This document shows positions 32,516 to 43,205 of a stretch of 64,000 nucleotides of DNA, in pieces (positions within the stretch are counted from its first letter, which is position 1; each line of letters opens with the position of its first letter). The position numbers were made by a program, and so were the translations under genes. The stretch covers positions 45,712,573 to 45,776,572 of the forward strand of contig NC_052507.1 in assembly GCF_014356525.2 (NCBI RefSeq), written 5' to 3'. The notes below the pieces were generated by a model. That model was given only the letters and a program-made list of their open reading frames with translations. It searched no databases and was not told the DNA's origin. The DNA is from Nilaparvata lugens (lineage: Eukaryota > Arthropoda > Insecta > Hemiptera > Delphacidae).

Positions 32516-32917
32516 TGTGGCGTGCGTGGCGAGCATGACAGTGCTCTCCAGTAGAGCTGCCACCACCAGGTTTTTTGGGTCCTGGGCCCTGCTACTTTTA
32601 TAGGATAATATTATTAAATAAATACGCAAATTCACCAAAACAATCTCACTCTATTGAAAAAATCCCATAACAAACATCTATACTCTCTCTCTCTAAACAT
32701 ATCCACTCCTCAATCACATTACTAAAAACTACATCTCACTATCTCAAGCACAACCTTCCTCTAGCGCGTCTCGGAACGTTCTCCCTCTAGTTTCGCCTCT
32801 ACGCGGTCATCACTCTCTCAGCTCACCAGTTCAAAAGTCCAATTTGGTGGCCTGAGTGATGACTCCGCTATTCTAATAATTAATATCCTATGAGAGCGGG
32901 GTGTTTGAATTGTTACA
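32516..32917 (-). repeat. Right LTR (5' LTR of Gypsy element 2)
   Basis: 402 bases, TGTGGCG to TTGTTACA in plus orientation, followed directly by CGGTGCTC. Confidence 0.93.
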
Positions 32918-33212
32918 CGGTGCTCATTACCGTCCGCTGTCCGAGCTGTGATCATTGCACTTGTCCTCTTTGAAGACAGGTGTGATGTCCTCTTCTCAAC
33001 AGGGACAGGGAGCTGAACATATATGAATGTAGATGTCATAATCTTCAGTCTCCTAAGATCGGCGCACCAATTGTTCAGGCGATGCGAAGGGAGTGATGAT
33101 CCGGAGAAACTTTTTCTCAGGATCAACATTCTTCCAACAAAACACCTGCATGACATACCGGCACATATACCATAGGTGATATGGCTGTGGAAGAGACCGT
33201 GGTATGCGGTAA
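32918..33212 (-). pseudogene. Fragment of another LINE reverse transcriptase C-terminus
   Basis: Translated on the minus strand this piece gives YHGLFHSHITYGI and LRRLKIMTSTFIYVQL. These fit the conserved region after the RT domain of Jockey-group LINEs, with frameshifts. It sits between the Gypsy array and the duplicated block, where the second copy (54018-54528) has unrelated sequence. It is a filler segment at a rearranged junction, not a gene. Confidence 0.6.
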
Positions 33213-34237
33213 CAATGAATTTCTCTTTTAATTCTTCAAAGTTATTTACATCAAAACGGATGAAAATCCACCAATCACAATGAGCAAAATTTGAATTAAA
33301 ATTGTTTTCAAAACAAAATCTTTTGATTTTGATCCTGTTTGTGATTTCATTTCTCTCAAGATACTCGGTCAAGTTTACTAAGAAATGCATTGGATTATTT
33401 TTGTCAATTTGCATTTGGAATTCAAACCTATCGAAATTACTATTGTTACCAGTATGATTACACATCGGTTTTGTTGACATGTTAATTTTATTTATGTTTT
33501 TCTAACCTCAGTTATAGCAGCTGTATTTTCTTGTCAATCTATTTTCAAAAGGATAATACCTTGATTTCCCTGTCTACTTTTTCGTTTAATTCTACAACCT
33601 CTTTTTCAACATGCTTAATACTTTCATTATTTTCTACATTGATAGCATTTTGTGTCATATTTTGTTGCTCAACTATGATCTTATTTTTATTTACTCTCAT
33701 TAACTTCATCAACCCTATCAGAAACTTGAATGATTTTGTTCTGCATTGATTTTTCTACATCTAACATTGATATTTCAAGATCATTGGTTTCTGCTGTAGA
33801 TGACCTATTTCTTTGTGATTTTTACTTAATGTATCATTTATCTCTTTAATTTTCTGCTTTGTATTACCTGCTCTAGTCTTATGCTAGCAAATTCTTGCTT
33901 CATATCATCAAACCTAGCACTTTGATCTTGTTTCAAATTATCAATCTTAGCATTTTGCTTATCAAACCTAGCATTTAGCTAATCAAATCTAGCATTTTGT
34001 CTATCAAACTTTTGTGTTAGAACGCTGTAAGATTTAGATCATTTTTAGCTCCTACCATACTTGTTTCATTCGATATTTCTACTACTTCCTCATGAATTGT
34101 TACATTTGAAACGTTTTCACTTACAGCTACACTATCGTTTGAGTCATTGTTTAAGTTAGGTCTAAATCTTGAGATTCTTCATCTAAGTATTGAATGTTTT
34201 CACTGAATAAAACTTCATTATTTTTATTGTTCTCCAT
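33213..34237 (-). pseudogene. Decayed Gypsy-type gag (first copy)
   Basis: In minus orientation it begins at ATG 34237 (MENNKNNEVLFSENI). It passes through a heptad-rich coiled coil (repeats of ARFD and QNAK type at about 33900-34010) and a capsid-like segment (NPMHFLVNLTEYLERNEI, CDWWIF, FEELKEKF). Frameshifts break it. The C-terminal end seen in the second copy (54185-54528) is replaced by the LINE fragment. No flanking LTR could be identified. Confidence 0.7.
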
Positions 34238-36596
34238 CTTGCTACTGCATAAAAATATTTACTCATTAGAACCTGAACTTTCTCGAACCGATTTCCCACT
34301 CAGCAGCATCTCCCATTCACAATCCATCAAGATATCTATCCTACCAATAATTTTTCATAACCAGGGATATATTTTGTAGTTTTGGTCTCACACCAGGGCG
34401 TACCATTTGCCATGCTACCAATTTCTCCTAAATAGGTTGGATAGCATTTCTCCCTATTAACCTAAAGAAAATTATCGGCTCCAAAATGGTAGATTCTTGA
34501 TAAATTATGAATGGATCTATTGCTTATGAATAAGAAATCCAGTTTTCAGAGCAAATCAACTTATAATCTCATAAGAATTTTGGCAATATACAACACAAAT
34601 CCACAAAACAATACCTTACACACTTAAACATCTAGCATCATTACAAGCTAAAATACTTATCCATTTATATAGTTAAAACAATGGCTATAGGCTTGTAGAC
34701 ACACAAATCAAATTATACAAACTTAGAACACCATAAAACTGTTCAAATTTCGAATTAAAACATTATAAATTTCAATTAAACAGAAAAATATTCAGAGAGC
34801 ACAAAACACTTTCAACTGCCAGCCACCATTTTCTAGAGAGAAGCTAACAAGTACAGAGCAAAGCCACACCTCAAACCAGTGACGACATTATGAACACGTC
34901 ATTGATATTAAATTCCAAAAAATTATAAATTACAAGTTTAGAATTTACATTTTACATTTGTTCTCAATAAAACTTTATTTCGAAACTGTTATTCTAAATT
35001 TATATATCCTCTATATTTATAATGATCTCTTAATTCTGTTAACTCTGTTTTGGTGATACCATGGAATGTGCAACACAATTATTTACGATAAATTCTCAGT
35101 TAAAAGTTGTCCGCATATCGATTACTCTGATATTTACTATCAAGTTTTATAGATCTCGAATTGAAGATTCGATTTTAATCAAGAAAAATTGTAATATTAC
35201 AAAAGTTAGGGTAGAGAATTTACTTCACATTATATTGTGGTTATTCAAAAGTTTTATAAGATTTATAGTTTTTTTAATGTAAAAATAAAGAATTGAAAAG
35301 GTTATTTATTCAGAATAATTAAGGTAATCCTTCTCCATCTTTTCACGATAAAATAATGTAATAATGTATTTCAAAAACGTTATTTCATGTGGATTTTTGG
35401 AAATTTTCATGCAAAAGAAATGACCAAATGTGGGACAAGAAATGTAGAAAAAACCGTTCTATTCATGTTCTTTTCTGAGAGTTCAGTATACATGTTCAGT
35501 ATAACGTGAAAATGTAGAAACAAAAAAAAAACGTTATTTTCGAATTTCAGTTTCACGTACTTTTCACGTGAAAAGTTGGAACATTTCCACTTTTTTCACC
35601 TGAAAAAAATGGGATTTTCTCGACTTTTCCACCAGAATATGACGTTATAATGTAAAACTGTGAGGACATAATTTTCACGTGAAAAAAACGTTCTTGTGTT
35701 ATCTTGGACTTTCCTTTCACGAGAGGGAGAGTCATGCATATTTAAATACATTTTTAGGTTATTAAATAAATTTGCTAGCAGATTAATTCAGGAAATAAAA
35801 TTCTTATTTTCTAATTTGTAAAGATTGTATACTTTGAACTGTTACTCGTTCTAGAGATGTTCAAACACCGGATCCTGAAGGAAAATCTGAATGCTTCAAA
35901 AATTGAGATTGAATTGAGGTGCAGTAACATAACCCAGTATGTAGCTAAAAATCTGGTGTGGCGCACTCACACAACTTTCTTTGACGTTATGAAAATTGAT
36001 CAACTGGCGCTAGTGTTCCCGCGCATATCAAATCTACTATTCTAAGATCTGAGACAGCTGGTGACAGGACAATAGCGCTCCAGACACACGGAGTCTGCTA
36101 TCTCTTCATAGTGAATGATTTAATAGAATCAACAGTTGCCAACAGTTTGCAATTAAATAATCTTATTTTCTCGCATTTCGAGCTTATTTTCAATCTTAGG
36201 TGAAAATGTTACTGAACATAAATTGTAGAAATATTCATGCTGAATCTTTTCCACGAATTTTTTTTTATTTAAATTGTATCTGAAGCCTGATAATTTAGAA
36301 TCTAAAATCAAACTTTGCATAGATGGGGCGGTGCTCCTGAAATTTTCACAGATATGGGACTTGTGGCAGTCAATAGAGCTTATCAATGACTTTTTTAGGT
36401 GTGAATTTGATCAAAATCGTTGGAGTCGTTTTCGAGAAAATCGCGAAAAACCCTGTTTTTTACGCCATTTTAGCCGCCATCTTGAATTGCATTTGATCGA
36501 AATTGTTCGTGTCGGATCCTTATAGTGTAAGGACCTTAAGTTTCAAATTTCAAGTCATTCCGTTAATTGGGAGATGAGATATCGTGTACACAGACA

Positions 36597-36606
36597 CACA
36601 TACACT

Positions 36607-36660
<54 letters not shown>

Positions 36661-36676
36661 ACACACACACACACAT
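36597..36676. repeat. (CA)n microsatellite
   Basis: Interrupted CACACA run of about 80 bases; the allele at 57893-57978 has a different length and interruption pattern. Its flanks (GTCATTCCGTTAATTGGGAG on the left, GGACTCAGGGGACCTTG on the right) look like a dispersed element that carries the microsatellite. Confidence 0.92.
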
Positions 36677-36974
36677 ACAGACCAATACCCAAAAACCATT
36701 TTTTTGGACTCAGGGGACCTTGAAATTTAGAAATTTAGAAATTGGGGCACCTTAATTTTTCTTGGAAAGCAATACTTTCCTTACCTATGGTAATAGGGCA
36801 GAGGAAAGTAAAAAATTGCTACTTTAAACAGGAAGAGATTAAATTATTCTGGAGCACCACAATAAGGACCTTTTTCAATAGATAAATGACATGCATATGA
36901 GTTGTTTTAATAAACAACTTCTCACATTATTTATGTCTTAACAATTTGCATCCCTTAATTTCTCATCAATATGT

Positions 36975-37201
36975 CAATAGACATCTATTCACTGAATCCA
37001 ATTCACTTATATTAATTATAGATAATTAAACAGGTATACTCTCTTGTCTGATGCCAGTTGCAGCTGGGTTAAAATATTATAATCCTTGCGAATGTTATCT
37101 TCATCCTGAGCTGCTCTCCTAGATTTAAAAGAGGATTTTTTCTATAAAGGAGACAGGCTGCTTATAGATGGCTATTGATCTGTATTGATATCAATACAGC
37201 T
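36975..37201. other. Unique sequence between the duplicated block and the gap
   Basis: Nothing coding. It ends in GTATTGATATCAATACAGCT, a motif that also occurs in the hairpin repeat at 58276-58490. Confidence 0.6.
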
Positions 37202-37301
37202 NNNNNNNNNNNNNNNNNNNNNNNNNNNNNNNNNNNNNNNNNNNNNNNNNNNNNNNNNNNNNNNNNNNNNNNNNNNNNNNNNNNNNNNNNNNNNNNNNNN
37301 N
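37202..37301. other. Assembly gap (100 N)
   Basis: A run of exactly 100 N, the usual placeholder for a scaffold gap of unknown size. Confidence 0.99.
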
Positions 37302-37694
37302 GGACCCCATGACAATACTTAAAAGTTCAGTAGCAGGAACATCGAAATAAGTTTTACTCAAATTACTAAGAGAATCAATTACTAAATTTAGAGGGTAATT
37401 AGATTCCCTCCAATTGTTCATTCTATTTAAAAGATCGCTAAAAACTCCATCATTTAATATGAAAACAAGAACATTCTTATCGGTAAACAAACTCTTATAT
37501 TATTTGAATCACATAACTCATTCAGTTGATTCCATTCTTCAAAGGAGAAATACTTTTTATTCCTTAGCAATGAGAGACCTTCAGATGTGTTCACACTATT
37601 TTTCATTTTTGCAAAAGAAATCATAACATCCACCCTTTCACCAAAATTATAGACTAGGCTCATTCTACTTTTATGAGTAATTATTTGAACGAAA
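37302..37694 (-). pseudogene. Unidentified coding fragment
   Basis: Two minus-strand frames join across a probable one-base shift near 37485-37500. The first contains MSLVYNFGERVDVMISFAK and FSFEEWNQLNEL, the second FTDKNVLVFILNDGVFSDLL and YPLNLVIDSLSNLSK. The composition looks protein-like rather than random, but I do not recognise the family. It is cut by the assembly gap on one side and by the SINE on the other. It could be a host exon or a transposon gene. Confidence 0.35.
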
Positions 37695-37895
37695 ATCCTA
37701 AATAAATGTTGCAAATCACACCGAAGACCTCTGCTACTGCAGACATTGACAACAGGGCTAACAGCTAGATGGAATTCGATGAGAACTACTATCCAAAAAT
37801 TAGTTGCCAGCCCAGGAATCGAACACGGTACCTCCCAATTGCCAGTCAGGAATGCTTGCCCTTACACCAAACTGACAATCTCTGGATAGCAGCGC
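37695..37895 (-). mobile_element. tRNA-derived SINE
   Basis: On the minus strand there is an A-box-like TGGTGTAAGGGCAAGC (37854-37869) and a B box GTTCGATTCC (37815-37824) at tRNA-like spacing. The tRNA-unrelated part follows, leading to GATTTGCAACATTTATTTAG. These are internal RNA polymerase III promoter elements. The ends are approximate. Confidence 0.75.
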
Positions 37896-37926
37896 TCATT
37901 TTATAGGAAGCCATAGCGGCCAACTA

Positions 37927-37980
37927 GTTACAGATGGAATTAAATAGACAATGCATTCTCTATTTAATTCCATCTGTAAC
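37927..37980. repeat. Perfect 21-base-pair hairpin
   Basis: 37927-37947 and 37960-37980 are exact inverted copies (GTTACAGATGGAATTAAATA and one further base) around a 12-base loop, ACAATGCATTCT. It lies about 30 bases from the SINE head. Confidence 0.9.
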
Positions 37981-38149
37981 TTTTATGAGTATTGATTCTT
38001 GCATCAAAACTACAGTATCAATTTCGTCAAGGATGGAATTTAAAGTAATCATTTTGGGTCGGATTGATTGCTTGATTTTACTATCACTATTATTTTTATT
38101 TATTCGCAGTATATTAAATAATAGCAAGTAACCCGTGCTTCGCAAGGGT

Positions 38150-38370
38150 CTATTTTAAAACTTAACGAACTGAGAACTTGATGTAATGAAATCTAGAAGA
38201 ATTGAAGATAGGCCTATAAGAATCCTTGTTTAATTAAGAATTTATATGCAACATTTCAAGTAAATTAGTCCAGTAGTTCAGACGTGATGATGCATCTAAC
38301 AATAATTTTCCTATCCTTCACATGTATATAAGCCAGTTCTTTCCTTCATTATAGTATAGGAGATGATAGA
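38150..38370. repeat. Dispersed repeat, copy 1
   Basis: Shares AACTTGATGTAAT, ATAGGCCTATAA, CCAGTAGTT and TATAAGCCAGTTCTTTCCTT, in order, with 45525-45730. Preceded here by CCCGTGCTTCGCAAGGGT. Class unknown. Confidence 0.75.
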
Positions 38371-38931
38371 TAGATGGATTATATATCAGTATATTTGGTC
38401 AGGGTTTTTGGTCCGGTATGCTGCTAGGTCAGTTCTATTGGAGTGAGCTACGTGAAGAATTTCAGTTTTATTATTATTACGCGTTTAATTAATCATTTGT
38501 TCAAGTTTGAGATGTGTAATAATGAGGAGTGATTCAATCAGACATACGGCATAGTTCTTTTGTGTTTTAAATTATCTGAATTTGTGACTTGTGTTCATTT
38601 TCTCAAGTTCTAACCTACAATTATTGACTCGTAAACAGTGACAGGATCTAATCATTTTATCAGTATTGTTGACTCAGACGACGTGTTTTCGTGTTCTCTA
38701 CTTCACTTGACTGTCGTCTGCAAGTTGCCGGTAACTGGTCAACTTAACCTAAAAGCTAGCTTTCGAGCGGGAACCCGAGTCAGCTGTAGTTGCAGTCAGC
38801 TGTTTTCTGTTTTGTTTTCATACTGTCTGACAAGTAGATACATCAATACAGCTTTTCCTGCTATCTTCTGTGCACTGCTCTATTGATCTTCGATTGGACT
38901 TGTTTTCGCGCTAGATTTTGAATTTTAAATA
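38371..38931. other. Non-coding leader before the coiled-coil ORF
   Basis: No frame. GC is somewhat higher in 38690-38810, with repeated TCAGCTGTTT-type words. It may be the 5' UTR of the element that encodes the next ORF. Confidence 0.4.
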
Positions 38932-39702
38932 ATGACAATGAACCGAATGACAACACGCCGAAGGCGGGAGTGTTTGATTCGAGAAGCGGAGTTGGAGTTA
39001 GGTAATATGAACTGTGATCTTGTTAATGATACGGTGATAGAATTAGCTGTCAATATTAGAGGAACTCTATCAGTGATCTCGGATAAGTTCACGAACGATG
39101 CCATTATTGACATAATTCCGGATATTGTTGGAATTCTAAATAAATTGGACACCACAATCTCCTACAATAATGAACTACTGAATGAACGCACTGACCTTCT
39201 GAATAATAATACTGAACTGACTAAGCAAGTAGAGTACGAGAAAAATAAACGTAAAGAAAGCTTTGAGGACTCTTTATTCAATGAGGAGAAGGCTGAGGAG
39301 GAAATTCTGGTGTTGGAAGCGCGTATTAAAAAACTGGAGGCATCTAACACCTATTTAAACGAGGAATTGAATAATAAGAATGAAATAATAAGAATTATTC
39401 AAGCTGAAAAGGATAGTTTATTTTTTAACAGAGACACTATTTTAGACAAAGTAACTTCTGGGAGCAATGATCAATTTATTACGCCAAGGAATACTGCTAA
39501 AGTTAGAACCGATTTTACTGAGACTGGAGCTATAACGGTAAATAACAGATATGAACTTCTCTCTGAAAACGCTAAATCTGCAAGTAATAATAGGCCTACC
39601 ACTTCTCATAAAATTTTGGTCAAGGCTCAAGTTCACAGACCTAGAGCGTTGCCCAAAACGTCTCATGATAAAAACCCCATTACTGAAACATTTCAATTAT
39701 AA
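38932..39702 (+). CDS. Coiled-coil protein, probably a retroelement ORF1 remnant
   Basis: 256 intact codons starting MTMNRMTTRRRRECLIRE. A basic N-terminus is followed by a strongly predicted coiled coil over about residues 80-165 (Leu/Ile/Asn-rich heptads, NEELNNKNEI-type) and a Ser/Pro-rich tail containing NRYELLSEN. I see no zinc knuckle or enzymatic motif. The last codons and stop fall inside a dispersed repeat whose tail is duplicated just downstream and is also found, inverted, at 4560-4810, so the ORF looks truncated by or fused to a mobile sequence. I cannot confirm it as a host gene. Confidence 0.45.
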   Translation: MTMNRMTTRRRRECLIREAELELGNMNCDLVNDTVIELAVNIRGTLSVISDKFTNDAIIDIIPDIVGILNKLDTTISYNNELLNERTDLLNNNTELTKQVEYEKNKRKESFEDSLFNEEKAEEEILVLEARIKKLEASNTYLNEELNNKNEIIRIIQAEKDSLFFNRDTILDKVTSGSNDQFITPRNTAKVRTDFTETGAITVNNRYELLSENAKSASNNRPTTSHKILVKAQVHRPRALPKTSHDKNPITETFQL

Positions 39703-39709
39703 TTAAGAG

Positions 39710-40137
39710 ATTGGGAGAAGAAGAATATATACATGCTAAAAGACGAACTTTAAACCCTTAAAAACCACCCTTAGAGTTGAAATATCGCCAAAAGATTTCT
39801 TAGTGAGCACCTAGGACGTATAAGGAAGCTATATTCTAAGTTTTGTTGCAATCCATCCAGTAGTTTTCCAGAAATCGTGATCAGTGAGTCAGTGAGATAA
39901 GAATTTTATAAGTATAGATATATTGGGAGAAGAAGAATATACATGCTAAAAGACGAACTTTAAACCCTTAAAAACCACCCGTAGAGTTGAAATATCGCCA
40001 AAAGATCTCTTAGTGAGCACCTAGGACGTTTAAGGAAGCTATATTCCAAGTTTTGTTGCAATCCATCCAGTAGTTTTCCAGAAATCGTGATCAGTGAGTG
40101 AGTGAGTCAGTGAGATAAGAATTTTATAAGTACAGAT
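39710..40137. repeat. Two tandem ~212-base tail units
   Basis: GGGAGAAGAAGAATAT, GACGAACTTTAAACCCTTAA, CGCCAAAAGAT and CAGTAGTTTTCCAGAAATCG recur with a period of about 212 bases, each unit ending in GTGAGTCAGTGAGATAAG. The inverse of one unit is at 4560-4810. Likely the terminal region of an unclassified dispersed element. Confidence 0.85.
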
Positions 40138-40141
40138 TACT

Positions 40142-40590
40142 AACTTTTTCATTCCTGAATTGAATAACCATGATGTCGTGTAGCTGTGTTTCCAACTGGA
40201 CTGCGCAACATGTGACACAGCTCGTGCCATAATCAATGTATTGAAGTACACGTTTGGTGAACACCTAATTTCACGTTTTGGACCTGTGAATTGGCCTCCA
40301 AGATCTTGTGATTTAACACCGTTAGACCACTTTCTGCTTGACCATTTGGAAGACAACATTCGCCGTGTTATTGTCGATATACGGACAAAAATGTTATATA
40401 CGTTATAAAGTAATATACGTCCAGATTGGACTACATCCGAGCCAGCCGTGGCAATCAGATGCCAGAAATCATATTCAAAATGTAATGCCACAAGATTATC
40501 TTCCTATTGAAAAAATATTGTGTCAACCCAATAATTCATTGTTGTTTTATTGCAATTTAAATTTCTATAGCTCTAACAAAAAAGCACCCG
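40142..40590 (+). pseudogene. Second DD41D-type mariner transposase, C-terminal relic
   Basis: In frame from about 40145: FFIPELNNHDV, a stop, FQLDCATCDTAR (catalytic Asp region), HLISRFGPVNWPPRSCDLTP, then PLD as the third catalytic Asp, again 41 residues after the second. An in-frame deletion follows (the WGYLK-type segment is missing) and the frame stops at 40406. Downstream bases still resemble the family's 3' end. It is a different subfamily from the transposase at 10044-11128. The N-terminal half is absent. Confidence 0.75.
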
Positions 40591-40832
40591 ATACAATAAT
40601 CAATAATAGTATTTTTCAGATACCGTTCAATTGAACCTGGTTGATGTCTAGTACACTCGTATCTGAACTTTATTTGTCTCTATTGCCTAATTTAGAATAT
40701 TATATTAACTAACTTCCATTTAATAATAATGAATCATTCTACTCAAACTGATTCTATTCTGACTTAGATGTGTATAGTTTCATTGGGACCGAGATTGGAA
40801 TATTGTCTTAATTATTTTCCTTAATTTTTCAG
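40591..40832 (+). other. Intron sequence upstream of FHIP penultimate exon
   Basis: AT-rich, ending in a pyrimidine tract and AG at 40831-40832. Confidence 0.6.
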
Positions 40833-42777
40833 GCTTACGAAATCAATCTTCAGCTTACAGCAGTCATTTCAAGGCTTTCTCTCTTACCACATCCTTTTCT
40901 TCATGAGTACCTTCTGAATCCACTGCTTAATCGGAAACCAGGCTCTGATTCATTGGTGAAAGCTCTGGGTGATGTAGCTGCACATCTTCTAAATAGAGTT
41001 TGTGAAATACCAGACTATAAAGTGAAGCTAATAAATACGAGGCATAGACTTTTGGGAGATATTCCTGAAGAAACGTAAGTGGGTTTTAAATTCTATATTT
41101 CAATTTTTCAATTAAAGGTGATTCTATTCAGATTATTTTATCACTTACATTGAATAATTAACTTGAATATGAACTTTTATTATTATTGAATATCTGATCA
41201 AATTCAATGTTTCAAAATATGCCAATTAAAATTTGATAAAATTATGATCTGTCAATTTCCCACTCACTAGCCTAATATTCTTACTCAGACTAAGACAACC
41301 CTTGAATCTTCTCATAAAGGTGGACCACGGTTATTGTTCTTTATTACTGTGTGAGAGAACTATCTAGAAATCAAAAATGTATCACAGGATGACGGCAAAC
41401 CAAAAATTGATCATTGTTTCTATGGATGAAAAAAGCTACACAAATACTATAGACAGGTCTATTAGACTAACTTCTAATTCAATTTTAAATAATTATGTTA
41501 ATTAATGTGCATAAACCTTTTTTAAATAGTTTTTGTGAAAATGATTTGTTTTTTATATTTTTATTTATTTCATTTAATGACAAAAATAAAAAACAGGCAT
41601 AGTCATTACTATTTCTAACACAATTTTGAAAAATATTGTTAACATTTTCAGGTTATGTCCAAATTTCTGTTTATACCAAAGATTCTTCCTCTCAAAAAAT
41701 AGTTCGGAAGAAATTAATAATCACTTTTGAATTTTGAAGGTTTGATAATAATCAGTAAATAAATAATAAAAAAGAAATGAATGCCCATTTTTGGAATTGC
41801 AAAACTTTATCTGTGCTCATTTGCAAAAAAATTGACAAAGATGTTTATTTTCTCATAATTATTATTATCTGGTAAATAAAATCAGTTTACTTGGAATGTT
41901 TTATAAATTAAGTCTATTTTTCAAACTAATTAGTTCTATGGCGTTTTCCTGTTCATTAGTCAAACATTACAGAAATACTCATATTTGTGTGATCGGTATG
42001 CAGTAATTAAGGGTTAAGTTACATAAATTACATTATAAAACCGAACCTAAAATTGTTGAGGATGCTCCTTGTGTCGTCATATCAGTCATTGAATGCTGAG
42101 TCTAATGCTCATCTTAGTCATACAATAATTGCACTAATAAGCATTAAGAATCTTGAAAAATGAACAGTTTGATATTGTCAAATTTGAGTAAGCAGCACAG
42201 TGATAATGTTACCAGTTATCATTTTTTTCGCAGAGTTTCTGGCAAAATTGTACTTATTCTTGAATAAGTATTAATATCGTATTTATTTAGTAATATCTTG
42301 ATATGTGCTTTCGAGAAAACAAAAACGCTTGGCCATTATTAGAATTCTCTCATTTTACATAATTCAATTCAGTTATCACTTTTACTTTTACTTCTCAATT
42401 TGAGTAAAAATTGACAATTTTTTATCAATTCGTTCTTGTTTGTAAACTTGTGTTGAAAAACACACCAATTTATTGCAGAACATATATTTCATTCACATTG
42501 TAGGCAATTCTAAAACTTGTTACTGGTTTCGGCTCCTTTAACTTGGATGGATAAATCAGTAGTATTCAAATTTTTTGGTGTAAATTTTGGAAACAACTCA
42601 TCCTTGTAAGAGCTGTTTATTGATCAGTTACCATAATTTTCTCCAGCTCTGAATAATCGGATTTATATTTTCCACAGGAACGTTGACTGCAGTCTACTTG
42701 AGAGTATAGTTGTCTTGGAAGAACTGTGCAAAGAGTTAGCAGCCATCGCCTATGTCAAATTCCACAGTGCTACCTGA
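40833..42777 (+). CDS. FHIP (FAM160) family gene, last two exons
   Basis: Host gene. FHIP proteins are the subunit of the FTS-HOOK-FHIP complex that links HOOK dynein adaptors to early endosomes. The penultimate exon at 40833-41074 (AG before, GTAAGT after) reads [20 protein letters not shown], then HEYLLNP and [15 protein letters not shown]. The last exon at 42678-42777 (preceded by TCCACAG) completes the split codon and reads [20 protein letters not shown], then VKFHSAT and a TGA at 42775-42777. The [15 protein letters not shown] block and the [13 protein letters not shown]-terminus are hallmarks of the family as I recall it; which paralogue is unclear. The intron (41075-42677) is AT-rich with nothing else recognisable. 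Upstream exons are not in the window; the preceding ~3.5 kb, past the gap, is mostly repeats. Confidence 0.75.
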
Positions 42778-43205
42778 CAAGCATCTTTGCAATTAATAAG
42801 TAGAATCATTGTTGTACAAACGCACATTTATACTCATCAATATTAAGCATTATTTGTTACAATCAAGCCAGTACAATGTTTCTAGATGCCCATAAAACAT
42901 GGACGACAATAGGAGGCTCTGCTACATCTACTTTGCATCAGGTCCCTAAATTAACCACCTGTATTTTTTAAAGGTTTCTGAAGTTATGTTGACATTTTCG
43001 ATTTGACATAATATGCATTATTACTCAGTGGCGGCTGGAGTAAATATAGTTTGGAGGTTGCAGGTATCAGGCAAAACTCTCATAGTAAATACGGAAACAA
43101 TAGGAAACAAATTACAATTTGTCATTAAATGGAACTTGTATACTGACTATAACTGTATAGTCCGAACAGTATAGTCCATGTACGGAGTAGAGTCCGTAAT
43201 TCAAT
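42778..43205 (+). other. FHIP 3' UTR and flank
   Basis: No canonical AATAAA close to the stop; CATAAA at about 42893 is the nearest candidate. CAGTGGCGGCTGGAG at 43026 resembles a hAT-type terminus but has no partner. The LINE boundary follows. Confidence 0.45.

Larger units (their letters stand above)
17619..32917 (-). mobile_element. Tandem pair of Ty3/Gypsy LTR retrotransposons sharing a middle LTR
   Basis: Structure on the minus strand from right to left: LTR (32516-32917), leader, gag, pol, 3' region, middle LTR (24821-25204), truncated leader, gag, pol, 3' region, LTR (17619-18023). Both internal regions encode intact gag and pol with only a handful of differences, so the pair is young. 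LTRs start TGTAAC and end CCACA in element orientation. A polypurine tract (GGAGGGGTGA) precedes each 3' LTR. No flanking target-site duplication is evident (CATCATA on the left, CGGTGCT on the right). The second copy of the surrounding block (54010-54017) is an empty site for the left junction. Confidence 0.95.
33213..36974. repeat. Duplicated block 2, first copy
   Basis: Collinear and nearly identical with 54529-58274. Homology ends sharply after CATCAATATGT in both. Apart from the gag relic it holds AT-rich DNA, the dispersed repeat at 35092-35204, a patch rich in TTTTCACGTGAAAA palindromes (one perfect 18-base palindrome at 35559-35576), and a CA microsatellite. Short frames at 35857-36045 and 36274-36525 are conserved only because the block is duplicated. 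Confidence 0.92.

Noticed and set aside
35061..36525. Frames of 60-83 codons repeated at 56346-57809
   Set aside because: Same reason: duplicated AT-rich DNA, no recognisable protein.
36567..36755. His-Thr repeat frame
   Set aside because: Translation of the CA microsatellite.
40039..40491. 150-codon minus-strand frame
   Set aside because: It is antisense to the mariner transposase relic, which has clear family motifs on the plus strand.
43026..43040. CAGTGGCGGCTGG as a hAT terminus
   Set aside because: No inverted partner or 8-base duplication was found nearby.
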